A stretch of DNA of 64,000 bases from Chenopodium formosanum (lineage: Eukaryota; Streptophyta; Magnoliopsida; Caryophyllales; Amaranthaceae), in contig CM044880.1 of assembly GCA_024500155.1 (NCBI GenBank), positions 8,618,001 to 8,682,000 on the forward strand, in the 5' to 3' direction. A model generated the notes under the pieces. The model made no database searches. It was not told the origin of the DNA and saw only the letters and a list, made by a program, of their open reading frames with translations. A program made the position numbers and the translations under genes. Position 1 is the first letter of the stretch. Each line of letters opens with the position of its first letter. Below are positions 49,743 to 61,970 of this stretch, in pieces.

Positions 49743-50842
49743 ATATCCTGGTCCCAACAGATCATCTTTTTTTTTTTTTTTCCCTCCCTTATTTAAATAC
49801 CATACTCTAATTAACTTAAAGTTTTAGCTCATTTGCATTTTCCGGTCAAAGGAAATAATTAATCAAGCGAACTAAAATTTAATACATTTACTCATTTGAT
49901 ATTTACATACATGTTCTAAAGTACAAGCCGTCTGGAGTGGGTATTGGGTTGGAACCCCAACATTCGGTACCTACATGGTTTAAACTTTTAAGTATAAGAC
50001 GTCTAAAAGAGCTTATGCACACTAGATAATCCATGACAAAACAATATTTGTAAACACGATTATAGATTTTGACTTTCTCACATGGCACTCGAGCTGAGGG
50101 CAAAGAAGTAAAGAATAATTTTGACCATGTTTTCTTACTAGTAATACATAAAAATCAGTTGTTGTTGTGACAAGTGTGTTAAACAAAATGTTATTAGTAT
50201 TCAGAAATGCAAGAAGTAATAATGAAAAACAATTCTGATCCACTCTTGAAAAATTCTATATTATCTATCCATTGTACTAATTCATACTATTATGCATTTT
50301 AAACCTCTAGATTATTTAATTGGTTACTAAATTCTTAATATATGTGTATCCGACCATATTTTAATAACAATCATGAATTGATATTAAATGGAAGCAAAAA
50401 AATAATATTATTAACAAAAGGCCAGTAACCCGGACTCTAATGCCATAGGCAAATCGAAGGTCAAAAGAAGATTCCATATTAAATTAAAATCTAATCAATT
50501 GGTGATATTAGAAGTTTGGTCTCTTCGGCTTATAAAATGGTAATTATCTATCCTCTTTTACTAATGGGAATCATTCGCAACTAATGAAACTAAAATGAAT
50601 TTCAAGTTGAGATGACGCTTGTAGTTTTATTTATAAAATGGATTAATAACAAAAGGCATGAACTTTGGGTTTTCATCTTTCTCTTTGTATATAGTTAGTG
50701 TGGGGGTTACCTTTACCTCTTTGTAGTTTTCAAATTAGTGGGAATCAAATTATTTTAAGATGTGGACCATCTTTCTTGTGCTTTTTATATTTGAAATTGC
50801 AAAAGCCGTTATTTAATTTATCCTCCAAAGTTTATCAACAAT
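49743..50842. other. Spacer between the two tRNA genes
   Basis: Begins with the tRNA-Trp T-run terminator. Otherwise AT-rich, with no gene or bounded element seen. Confidence 0.45.
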
Positions 50843-50930
50843 CCGACCTTAGCTCAGTTGGCAGAGCGGAAGACTGTAGTGGTAAACACAGCTAATCTTT
50901 AGGTCGCTGGTTCGATTCCGGCAGGTCTGA
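50843..50930 (+). tRNA. tRNA-Tyr (anticodon GTA) with intron
   Basis: An 88-nt gene. Anticodon GTA is at 50876-50878 and G37 at 50879. The intron is 50880-50894 (15 nt), after which exon 2 starts ATCTTTAGG, the standard position for plant tRNA-Tyr. The anticodon stem GAAGA/TCTTT differs from the usual GAGGA/TCCTT by a compensated pair. T arm is GCTGG TTCGATT CCGGC. In the acceptor stem CCGACCT faces AGGTCTG, so position 2 pairs C with T where the usual gene has C:G. This single mismatch might weaken function. A T run follows at about 50946-50955 and abuts a 15-G run. Confidence 0.9.
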
Positions 50931-50994
50931 TAATTATTATTATTATTTTTTTTTTGGGGGGGGGGGGGGGTGGAGGCGGGGGGAATAACCATTA

Positions 50995-51223
50995 CTTCAT
51001 CCGTTCTTTTAATAAGTGCTCTATTTTGACCGATCCAATTAGTAATAAGTATAAGCTGTAGATATTTTATATACGAAAACTACACATTTAGACAAATTTA
51101 ACCATTACACACATGACTATATTTAATCTTAGGTATAAAGCATAAACATTGGTCAAAACAATGTAGTATATGCTTAACTGAATAAAAAGTTAACATGGAA
51201 CACTTATTAAAAAATGGATGGAG
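50995..51223. mobile_element. Stowaway MITE next to tRNA-Tyr
   Basis: CTTCATCCGTTCTTTTAATA and the inverse of TATTAAAAAATGGATGGAG, with TA at both flanks. Length 229 bp. Confidence 0.86.
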
Positions 51224-51293
51224 TAGAAAGTTTCAACATGAAGAAATAAAAAAGTATGATTTCTTGTTTTCTGCCTTCTTTTTTTGGGGAGAG

Positions 51294-51791
51294 GGGTTTC
51301 TAAGCTACGCCCCATGATTATTTAGTTTCTAAGGTGTGCTTGTGCTTTTTCAAAATTACAAGACGTGCCCTCCGACTTAAGTTGATTATCTAATTATACT
51401 CTTTTACGTTAACTCGATTTTACGTTAACCCGGCGTTAGTAGTTGTGTTAAATGTGAATTACCCCACGCACTTTGGAGAGAAATTTCACGTTCAAATTGG
51501 ATTAGAGTTATATAAAGGGATTCACATTAAGCATTTTTCCCCCATTTTCTCATCTACGTTTTCTTCTTTCTACTTAAAACAACCATTGATATGTTAAGCT
51601 CTCAATGTATTTCTTCTTCTTTTTTCTCATCTCCTTCTTATTACTTCTTATTAAAATTATTAACGTCAAATAACATTAAAGGGTACCGGTTGATTAAACA
51701 ACTGAAGTTGGAGGTACAACTTGTAATTTAGAAAAAACATGGACACACGTTAGAAACTCAACAACCTTAAGGGCATAGCTTAGAAAAATCC
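51294..51791. mobile_element. Long-TIR MITE, relative of 20416-20801
   Basis: GGGTTTCTAAGCTACGCCCC at the left and GGGCATAGCTTAGAAAAATCC at the right, with a second shared block CTTTTTCAAAATTACAAGACG inverted near 51715. The TIR sequence matches the MITE nested in the Helitron. Target duplication unclear. Confidence 0.7.
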
Positions 51792-53020
51792 TTGCTTTTT
51801 TTGAACTCCAATTTGTCTTTGTTTGAATAATACAAAATATTACGGAGTACTTCGTAGGTTATAGGTAAAACTTTATAATTACTAGTGTTTATGCTTAAAA
51901 TTATATGTAAAATACTATTACCTTAAAGGTCAAGCTTTTTATTATTTTCTATGTTGAAATTAGTTGGTACGTTTCTTTTATCACATTTGTCGATGCATAA
52001 ATTTAATCATAAAAATCACTATTTTTTTACCACTTTAAGCAAAACTTCTTTCCTTGTTTTGGAGAACAACTTCTCCTTCCCTCCTTAATATTTTTTTCCA
52101 AACTATGTCTGTTAGAACTTAGAAGCTAGGGCCCCAAACATTGACTTCTCTATTCTTCTATTGATCAATGGGATCCCTAAATACTTCTTGTGCTTATCTA
52201 CTTGTCTCATTTTCAAAATACCAATCAACTCTTTGAGATCAACACTTTTACCTTTTTACTAAAAGAAACCTCCAATTTTTCCTTAATAATAAATAATAAT
52301 CAAATACCAAACGAATGACTTTTATGAAGATGAATTTGTCATTGGGGAATTAATAAAAAAAAAAACAAAAAAGCTTGAATAAATCATTATTTTGGATATT
52401 ATATGAATAAAAAAATTACTTTGAAGTTGCAACAAAATTTTCCTTTGCTATTTTAACCATAAATAATGAAATTAAAATAATTAAATTGGGCATTCCTATC
52501 CACAATCTCAACAAGAGCAATTTTAGAATTTTAAAAAAAATCCAAATCATCCAAGTGAAGCTGTCAATTTCTCCTGCAAGCCCTCAATTTATGTTACTCA
52601 TACTCTTCATTTTATCTCCAATATTTAAGTAGAAATTTCAATATTAAGACATTGACGGAACATGTAGACACTTAGGCTAAAAAGGCAAAAGCACTTTCTT
52701 TTAACAAAATATCTGATTTAAACACTGGTATAGTCATACGCATACCCATTCGGACATGAGCACCCGAGTTCAAGTAACATACTAACATAGTACATAGGGC
52801 ACACTAAATTCTATGGTTGAGGCAATTGGGTAAGATAACATTAACAAACATAGTACTACCGTTATTAAGCTTGTATTCAGCCCCTTTTTCTATGTTTTGC
52901 GTCATAGTGTGAACTGTGAAGTAGGAATACTCAAACCAAAAGCTGCTACGTATTTTGCAAAAGCTTAATTACCCAGAATGAGTATCAGCTCAGAAATCTG
53001 AAACTTGTCAGACCAAATTT
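51792..53020. other. Promoter side of the RING gene
   Basis: AT-rich with no gene. The last about 100 bp, before the donor at 53021, probably form the 5'UTR leader exon. Confidence 0.4.
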
Positions 53021-53865
53021 GTAAGATTCCCATCATTTTCTCTAATTTTATCTACTTTTTTTAGCACGTATATTACTTTTCTTTCTGTGTTGCTTGCTTG
53101 ATTTAATTCTGTATCTTCTGCTTAATTTAGCACAATTTGCTTGGATTATGCCTTTTTTTAGTGTTTCAGCTCAACTTTTTTACTGTTGAAGTTCATCAAA
53201 TTTGTAATTTCTCAGGAATTGTGTGCTTTCCCACTGATGGGTTTTTGCTTAGCTCGAATTTATGTAATGGGGTTTTATAACACAATGATTTATTTATTTC
53301 TTTTTGTATTTTTTTGTTGGGTTTAATTGGAAAATTTTCAGTGAATTTTTTTGTTATTAGATTGGGGTTTATGATAATTTATGGAATGAGATTTAGTTGC
53401 TGCTTAAAATATGGATCTGCAATAACCCCATTTGGATTTCTGGAAAACAAGGTTAAAAAAAATGAGGATTCTTGTAAATTTGCAGAAAATAGAAAATGGG
53501 TACCTCTTATTTAAGCAAATATCGTTTGAGAGCATGTGAAATTGTTTGTTTTTTTAAGAGTAATTTTTGTTTGGTGTGTGAAATTCTGGTTGAGTAATAG
53601 ATTTGCAATTTCTTCAATTTGCCACAACACTTATGAAGTTGTGATCTTGTATATGCTGTCTTTTTAGACTTTGCTTGGCTGTTCAAGCAAAATGAAGGTT
53701 CTTTATTTTGCTGGTGCTAGGTGTTCAGTGATGTCTGGTGATTGATGCAGAACGTAAGCTGACTCTACTTGTAAAAGGAGAGAAATTGAAAGGCATAGAG
53801 CAAGTATATATATACCGGGCTCTCTATGCTACGCCCATCCTACTCGCTTTTGTTTTCAGATTTAG
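53021..53865 (+). promoter_or_regulatory. 5'UTR intron of the RING gene with two possible acceptors and an overlapping uORF
   Basis: A donor-like AATTT|GTAAGATT stands at 53021. Two acceptors precede the ATG: GATTGATGCAG ending 53750, and TTTTGTTTTCAG ending 53859. If the first is used, the leader has an upstream ATG at 53826 opening a 22-codon frame that ends with TAG at 53892-53894, out of frame with and overlapping the main ATG (53866). Using the second acceptor removes it. This is inference from motifs; no transcript was seen. Confidence 0.4.
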
Positions 53866-56800
53866 ATGGGCATTCCCCTGCTGGCATTACATAGTGAGAC
53901 ATCCAGAGACCAGTTCCCTTTACTTATGGAGCGTTTGGAAGATCGTGAAGGTCATCAGCATGTAATTGATATTGCTGTTGTTAATGATGCTCCTTCTAGT
54001 ATATCGATTCAAGCTGAATCTCATGATACTGTAGATAGACCTTCGAGTAGTACACAACAAACCAGCTCACCACAGTCTTCTTCCGGAAGAAATAGCTCTG
54101 GAAACCCCTCTTATGTGGGGAGAGGTGATTCTTATGGTTACACCAGCCCATTGAATTCTGGTCTATGGATCTCAGTTGAGCTGATTGTCACTCTTGCTCA
54201 AATTGTTGCTTCTGTAGTTATTCTGTCCTTGTCAAGATATAAGAGTTCAGATGCCCCGCTATTTGCTTGGGTTGTGGGCTATGCATGTGGTTGTCTTGCA
54301 ACACTTCCTATTCTTTATTGGCGTCTTCGCAATTGCAGCCGTGGTCGTGATCGATTTTCAGTTCAAGCACATCAGAGTTCCTCAGAGAGTGTCACTGCTG
54401 AAGCCACTGTTTCCACATCACCTCTAAGTCAAGAAGTAAATAGCCATGACAATTCACGTATAGTTTCTAGAAACAGTCAAATGAGACGAAGAATTAGTGT
54501 ACGGTAAGCTATTTCTTTCATTTCGAAAGGCAATCTTGGCCGATGGGGCAAGTGCTAAAATATGGTATGTCTAGTCTTGAGTAGTTTCTTTATTAACCTT
54601 AGCTGCCTTCACGCCATAAAGATGCTTATCAGGAGGAGAGAAAAGAGTAAACATCTATTTGATTGAGTTAGTAGCCCAGTTATGATAAAATCATATTGTT
54701 GATGTCTTGTCATAAATGATATGATCTGCACCGTTCTGATTTGGCTAATAGAGCATATGTGTTCTTAGATGCAATCTTTCTTTTAACTGAAAATTCCTTT
54801 TTCTCTTACATGCATTCTAGTCTAAATTGTTATAATTATTGAAGACTAAAATTTTGGAGGAAAATCTTCACCAAGTGCAGTAGGGCTAGTTATTAGGGAA
54901 TTTTTAGTTTTCTAGAAAGCATAACTATGCTTTTGATGAGTGTTTCATTCTTTGGTGCTGCTACTACTGCATGTAGGTATCACTGTTTCAGCATGTCTAT
55001 TTTGTTTGATTGTTTGTTTGCTTGTTTTAAAATGTCCAATTCTCTATTATTTGATTAACCCAAAAAGTGACCGTCCTTAACGAGATAAAAAAGAATGTGT
55101 GCATTTTAACTGGATGTTGATGCCGATGATGAAAGAATTACAAAGGGGTTTCACTCACAATATGAGATGATGTAGTTAATCAATACTAATTTCTTGAAGA
55201 TCTAATTGGTAGTTTGGAGTTTAATGCTTAAGACAGGTGCCCTTTATCATGTGCTGACTGCTGACTAAGTTGAACCATTTACAGTGTGCAACATATGAAG
55301 TCTATGCCATTTTGATACTTTGCATAACATCCATGTTCTCCATGTTTAAAACTCAAATTTGTAATATATAGAGAACTAGGATGACTGATGCTGGGTTATT
55401 GAGTTCGCGAAAACTTTCATGATGAATTTTTGGCTTGTACTTCGGACCTTTCAAGCTTTGAAACATCAAGGCTAAATTGCTCAACTCTTTTGTGGTTGAA
55501 TGAGTAGTGTATGTGGTGGATCGGAGGGATTCACTGATAGATCATGGATGTAAGAAAGAAAATTCGAAAGGATATCTACGTGACTGCCTAGTCTGTTTAT
55601 TTCCTCATTTTAACTCTGCTGCTGAAAGACAATGATTAACAGAGGCAACAATTTAATTATTGTAGTAGTCCAGGAGACCTCTTTCCTCTGGTGGATTGGC
55701 TTTTATAGTAGTCAAGCAGACATCAGAGAACTTTGAACTAAGAAAGACTGTTTTCATGTGTGAATCTAAGTCTTTTTTCCGGATTACTTTGTCTTGCAAA
55801 AGCTTGAAAGCTTCAGGTTGATTATTACCCTTATGGTCTTCCAATAGGGTGGAGTTGTAAGGACTTAAATCTAGCCTATGTAGGGCATACGTGGAGTGAA
55901 ATTTTTTTTTGAAGCATTTCCAAATACTATTTTATGGCATATGCATCACGAAGTGAAGGGAATGGTAATGGTAATGGTAAAATAGATACAGTAAAAAGGA
56001 AAGAAGAAATAGTAAAACTCAGTGGGGAATAAGGATATCTAGTCAATAAAATAGCTGGCCAATATCTAAACTAGGATGAATATGTAGCCTATAAATTTCC
56101 ATGTCTTGGGTAAGATTTTTGGTCAATTTCTTTGTAGGTTGACACAAAATGATTTCGTCATTACTAAATTAGAAAACTTTTCATTTGCAGACTCAATGGA
56201 GTAGTGGATCACTTCAAGATGGCCTTGGACTGCTTCTTTGCAGTGTGGTTTGTTGTGGGTAATGTGTGGATTTTTGGGGCACATTCCTCCCCCTCAGTAG
56301 CTCCAAAGCTGTATAGGTACATAACCATAATTAGTTTCCATTAATCTTCTACATCTCTATACCTCATGTGAACTGAGTTTTTGTGCCCTATGCAGGTTAT
56401 GTATAGTTTTCCTTACCTTCAGCTGCATTGGGTATGCGCTGCCATTCCTATTATGTGCTACCATATTCTGCTGCTTGCCCTGTATTATTTCAGTAATGGG
56501 TATTCGAGAAGATCTCTCAAAACCCAGAGGAGCAAGTATAGAAACTATTGATGCTCTACCGACCTACAAATTTAAGTCAAGAAAAAATGGGAGCATTGAT
56601 GATGAACAGATATGCTTGAAGGCTAGCAAAGATGACATTTTGGCTGATGGAGCTCAGAATGAGTGCGTCATATCTGGAGAAGATGCTGTAAGTGTCGTGT
56701 AATTAGTTTCATTCGATTCAATTTTAATGATTTTATAATCATGGCTGGGGTTAAAGAAATTTGGATTAGGAAGCTTAAAGTAATTTGCTAATCATCTGGT

Positions 56801-57408
56801 TGATGGAGGGACAATAGGAGAATAAATAACAGGATAAGTTAAATGTTCTTACTCTGATCTTTTGAAGGAATGCATATGGGTAGTAATGACATAGAAGTTA
56901 ATTTTACATATCCATGCCACAAGGTCACAGATCAGTGATCGTTCACATATAAGTGATTTTACATATCCATACCACTTGTAGATTGACCGTGTAGCACTCA
57001 AAAGGAATTTTTTTTACTATTAATGTCATGTTCCTCTTCTTCTTTCGCATCCTTGAGTAAATGTTTCCAATTCTTCTTTCTGTTCAATAATCGTACAGCT
57101 TGTCTGTTTTGTGAACTTTCAGCTTAGAATTAGCTACTCATGGTTTCTCTTAAATTTGGATGCAGCTTTGTTGTATATGCTTGGCAGCTTATGTGGACAA
57201 TGACGAGTTAAGGGAACTGCCTTGCACCCATCTCTTTCACACCGAGTGTGTGGACAAATGGTTAAAAATCAATGCTTCATGTCCTTTATGCAAGCTTGAG
57301 ATTGGTGAGGATAGAACTAGGGCCTTGTCATCTGGCCGAAACAACAGCATGCGACAAAATGTGGATGATGAAGGCGATCTCAGTTTAACCTCCTCCAATA
57401 ATCTGTAG
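53866..57408 (+). CDS. RING-H2 E3 ubiquitin ligase with four TM segments (4 coding exons, 432 aa)
   Basis: Exons are 53866-54503, 56191-56316, 56396-56687 and 57166-57408, all GT-AG with phases joining to 433 codons. The N-terminal 98 residues are polar and Ser-rich. Hydrophobic segments lie at about 100-122, 131-152, 220-243 and 256-287. The C-terminus carries a complete RING-H2: C354-x2-C357-x14-C372-x-H374-x2-H377-x2-C380-x10-C391-x2-C394, with W384 at the E2-contact position. This is the layout of the Arabidopsis At1g12760/At1g63170/At4g11680 group of membrane RING ligases; no substrate is known to me. The start is the first in-frame ATG after a T-rich acceptor, giving MGIPLLALHS. Without splicing at 56688 the protein would stop after GEDAVSVV and lose the RING. 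Intron 1 is 1687 bp. Confidence 0.93.
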
Positions 57409-57906
57409 TGTCAGATGTTATATACTACATTATGTAATACCAACCTTCCTTCTCTTGAAAAGTTCAGTATGACCAGTTTTCAGCTTTGTAAAAATTTGTG
57501 ATTAATAGTACAGAGAGAGACTGGTCTCGAATATATTGAATGAGCTTGGATTACATTATGAAAATGCGACTTAATTGTCTCAATCCGTGCATTCAAAAGT
57601 TTATGATCATTTCTTGTTGATTGAAGAAAGTTTTCAGACAGCTAACGAGAGCCTAGGCAGAGTCTGGAATGCCATCTATCGCCATTATTTCTATGAACTA
57701 ATTTCTTAACCATTGCTGTTACCTCATTGCATCTAGGTTTAAGGCGCTCGGGTACGTTCATACCTGAAGAAGACCCAGGCCGTGCAACCTTCTTTGTACA
57801 ATCATACCTCAGGTAAAGTTCAGGCACTACTAATGTCACTGAACTGCTACATCATGCTTTACCAATAATATAAAGGACAGAAAAATATAATGGAACATAA
57901 AATATA
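57409..57906. other. RING gene 3' flank
   Basis: Presumed 3'UTR to about 57540. On the minus strand a frame at 57839-57642 (65 codons, with RPGSSSGMNVPERLKPRCNE inside) has balanced codons. I cannot place it, and no neighbouring exon was found, so it is not called as a gene. Confidence 0.35.
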
Positions 57907-58179
57907 CTCTATCCGTCTTACAATAATTAACATATTGAATTTTTTTTCACTATTCATACATTAACTTTGACTATACTTTTTTTATTAACGTAATAAAAAC
58001 ATATTTTTATCATGAAATATATTGTTAGATGGGTATTAATATAAAGTTTTATAATATAATTTTTTTTTAATAATTTTTATTAATATATATTTATATAAGA
58101 ATAAGATTAAACTGATATATCAGCATTTGTGATTTTGTGCACAGTTTTAATTGTGTCAATTATTTAGGGACACATGGAG
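57907..58179. mobile_element. Stowaway MITE
   Basis: CTCTATCCGTCTTACAATAA and the inverse of TTATTTAGGGACACATGGAG, with TA at 57905-57906 and 58180-58181. Length 273 bp. Confidence 0.8.
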
Positions 58180-58181
58180 TA

Positions 58182-59185
58182 AAGAACACAATTGAAAATA
58201 CATAGATCAATTAAATGAACTTATCGAGGAAAACAATTATACCTATATAAATAGTAAAAGATCATAAACAACAATCAACTTATCAACCCAACATAACAAT
58301 CAATAAAAAAGAACAATCTAATTGAAAGAACATTCAACTACAAACAGCCTTATACTAGTGTTTTTTTAGTCCTCATGAAGTCATGCTTTTTAGTTGACAA
58401 GTTTCTTTTATTACATAATCCAATGAACAAGTTTAATTGTTAATATATCGTTAAAATTATTACAAGTTGATATCAGGTAATTATATGTTGAGACAATTCT
58501 AACACAATCACAATAGCTCTAGCAGAGGAAGAAGAGAAAGAAACAGCACAAAAGAACAATAATAATAAAATAGCGGCTTTAACACAACAAGTAGCTGGAG
58601 GATTAACATGCCACCACTTTCAAATTCCAACCTTTCAAAGTCCTTTTCACCCAAACACACTCTTAAGCCTCGATTCTCCCCTATTATCAATTGCTTGATT
58701 ATTTTGTGGGTTTAGATGATTAATTGTTTTGCTATAATGGATTAAGTTTATTGTAATTTTAGATTGTGATAGAATTTGATTTTTGTTTACTTGGAACTGT
58801 TCCGTGTAATTAGAGATTTTTTTTTTTTTAATTTTTATTTTTAAATCCTGTTCATATAAATCTATAGATTTACCAACTCTTGGGTGATGAATATATGTGT
58901 TTTACAGTTTAAGTGATCTGATTGTGTGAACATGTCATTTATTTTCTTTATACGGGATTAATAGTCATGTATATGTTAGAAAATGTTTATAAGAGTTATG
59001 TTACCTATCTGAAGGCAATGTAAATTAAGTGATGTGGTGGGGATGAATGAATTCAACAATAATGAGGTTGTAAATTCATGTCATATCAATAATTATGCAA
59101 GTTTTTTTTTTTTTTTTTTTTTTGACAAAAATAATTATGCAAGTTTAAATAGGATGTCCATAAAAATAATGTCACCCTTCTATAA
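58182..59185. other. AT-rich spacer, no gene seen
   Basis: A plus-strand open stretch at about 58512-58698 (EEEEKETAQKNNNNK...) has no start codon or partner exon. A T run lies at 59102-59123. Confidence 0.4.
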
Positions 59186-59448
59186 TAAGTAATAGGATTT
59201 TTTTGAAAATAACACCACAAATTTTACAAAAAATGGATTATAACACCACAAATTCTCAAATTTTAATTATAACACCACAAAAAAAATCCAAAAATTGGAT
59301 TTCACCACCACCATGTAACAGATTCTTGGATGGAATCAGTTAGTGGGGTCCGTACAAGACACGTGTCAAGTGTCTAGTGGTTTAAATAAATATTAAAAAA
59401 ACCTAATGATGCGGTTCCAAGGCATCAATATTGTTATTATAATTATTT

Positions 59449-60468
59449 GGGAAATTCTCAATGGTACTCTTAAGCTTTTTATTTTTCTCAATGGTAAACA
59501 ACAAAAATTCAAATTATCTTTGGTAATCAACAATTTATGTTATTAATAAAATGGTGGCATTAATGAAATTAATCTACAATTTTAAGCCTAACTATAGTTA
59601 ACTAAAGGCAAAATGACAAATATATCCTTAAAAATCAGATTTTATTTTATTTTTTTAACAATTAAATTATTTTAAAAAAATTAAAAAAAAATCATTACAA
59701 TTTCCCTCAACCATCACAGCCACCCAATCGCCAGCCACCACAGCTAGTCAACCGCCAGCCACCACCCAAGCCCAGCCCAACCTCGATCCCCCTTCCCCGG
59801 CGCCGATTGCGCCCAGACCCCCTTGCGTCGGTGCCCACGAACCACCAGCTCCTCCCTACCCCCACGGAACCCTAAACTTTCTAAAAACCATCCAAACTCT
59901 CGAAAAACCCCCACCGGAACCCTAGCAATGGTCGGGGAGGGCCGATTAGGGTTTTTCGAAGGTGGGTTGATGGTTTTAGGGTGTTTCATGGGGGGAGGTA
60001 GATGGATTTATGCGAAGGGATTGGGTGGTTCGGTGTTCAGCACGGCGAGGAAGGTTTTGGTTGCGCCGATGCCAGGGGCGTTGAAAAGCGGTGGTGCTGG
60101 GCTGTTGGGGAATGGGTGGTTTAGTGGTTGCAGCGATAAGAGGTAGGGGGTTCAACGTGGCGCCGACGTCGGGGAGGGGATCTTAGTGGGCATAGTCGGC
60201 GCCGGCTGGGAGTAGGGGAATTGGGCTGGTCGGGCAGAGGTGGCAGGGGAAAGAAGTGGTGGTGGGTTTTTGTAAAAAAGGGTAGTTTAGACATTTCTCT
60301 TTTTCCTCCTTTTAAAAACATAAACCATGGTTAATATTTTTTAAAATGCTTAACTAATGTTACCACTGAATTAGTTTTATAAATTATGGATTGCCATTGA
60401 TAATTTGATATTTTAGTGTTTACCATTGAGAAATATAAAAAGCTTGAGAGTACCATTGAGAATTTCCC
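59449..60468. mobile_element. Nested Mutator-like element (1.02 kb)
   Basis: A perfect 9-bp duplication TAATTATTT lies at 59440-59448 and 60469-60477. The ends begin GGGAAATTCTCAATGGTACT on both strands, and TIR similarity continues past CTCAATGGTAAACA. The interior (about 59700-60270) is GC-rich, unlike the surroundings, with a 107-aa open frame (59823-60146) and antisense frames. None is a recognised protein. A captured host fragment is possible. Confidence 0.87.
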
Positions 60469-60477
60469 TAATTATTT

Positions 60478-61367
60478 TTATTGTTATTTTTAGTTTATTA
60501 TTAGATGACCGAATTTATTAGAATATTTTTGTTAGTTTAATTCGGTTAGTATAAGATAAGCTTAACTTTAAAGAACATATTTGCAAAATATTATCTTTAC
60601 AAGTTAGAGTTAGTTTCCTAGTTAGATTAGAATTTGTTTTACCGATTTTTAGGCTAATTATTTAGCTTATAAATACGTGATGGTGTTTAACGAAAAGTAT
60701 GATTGATTGATTTTGAAATTTATAAAGTTTTACGTAAGCTTGTGCTTGTGTATTCTTGGCCTAGTTTAGGTTTTAAGCTCGTGTTGCTTAGCGTTTCTTG
60801 ACCGAGACTCAAGATTCCAAACCTTTCAACTACGATTGAAGGTTATATCCATCAAAATTCATATCAAATTGGTGTGACTGCTGTTTGACAAGGGACGAGT
60901 TTGACAATTTGTGTCAAAAAACAGCAGCCACACCAATTTGATATGAATTTTGATGGATATAACCTTCAATCGCAGTTGAAAGGTTTGGAATCTTGAGTCT
61001 CGGTCAAGAAACGCTAAGCAACACGAGCTTAAAACCTAAACTAGGCCAAGAATACACAAGCACAAGCTTACGTAAAACTTTATAAATTTCAAATCAATCA
61101 ATCATACTTTTCGTTAAACACCATCACGTATTTATAAGCTAAATAATTAGCCTGAAAATCGGTAAAACAAATTCTAATCTAACTAGGAAACTAACTCTAA
61201 CTTGTAAAGATAATATTTTGCAAATATGATCTTTAAAGTTAAGCTTATCTTATACTAACCGAATTAAACTAACAAAAATATCCTAATAAATTTGGTCATC
61301 TAATAATAAACTAAAAATAACAATAAAAATAATTATAATAACAATATTGATGCCTTGGAACCGCATC
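60478..61367. repeat. Long inverted repeat (hairpin) core
   Basis: The left arm (60478-60890) and right arm (60912 to about 61330, continuing to 61367 opposite 59400-59448) differ at only a few positions, for example CAACTACG against CAACTGCG and GTGTGACTG against GTGTGGCTG. The spacer is 60891-60911. TATAAATA lies in each arm (60668-60675 plus, 61129-61136 minus), both facing the centre. Confidence 0.92.
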
Positions 61368-61970
61368 ACCTAACCTAGCCCTCCCACCACCTATGCACCA
61401 CCGCCCTCAACCGCCAATTGCCGCCGGCTTCCACTGCCTCAACAAAATCCGACGAAATCAACGCCTTTGACCGCCGATCCACCACTTCGCCCCCTCTCCC
61501 TCCCCAAAAACCACCTTAAGCCCTCCAAAACCACCGCAAAAACCATCTCTAACCACCGCAAAATCCACCCCCATTCCCGATCTGCCGCGAAATCCACACC
61601 CATTTCCCCCAGTTTTGCGAAATCGGCGGTCGACATCGGCGGTCGAAATCGACCAATCGAGGGCTTTCGTGGTCGATTTTTGGCCGTTTTGAGGGTGAAA
61701 GGTAAGGGAGGGTGGTTTTCGGGGTTGGTGTTTGCTGTGGTAGGTGGTTAATTGCGGTGGGTATGCGGTGATTTGTAGTGGTTAAGGAGGGTTGGGGTGG
61801 TTTTCGGGGAGGGGGAAGAAGGGAAGGGAGAATTTCGCCGGGTTTCGAAGGGGCAGGTGACGCCGTCGGCTTGGGTTAGGCGTTGGCGCGGTTGGAGAAA
61901 GTGGTGCTGGTGGTGGGTTTGGCTGGGTTTAGGTTAGGGTTTTTTTTTTTTTCTTTTTTTTTTAACCAAG
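61368..61970. other. GC-rich segment inside the outer MULE
   Basis: Rich in CCACCGC/GGCGGT with open frames on both strands (plus 61467-61751, minus 61636-61439). It is absent from the matching place in the left arm. It could be captured genomic DNA. No protein family was recognised. Confidence 0.5.

Noticed and set aside
58512..58698. Open stretch EEEEKETAQKNNNNK...
   Set aside because: No start codon, no neighbouring exons, no recognised family.
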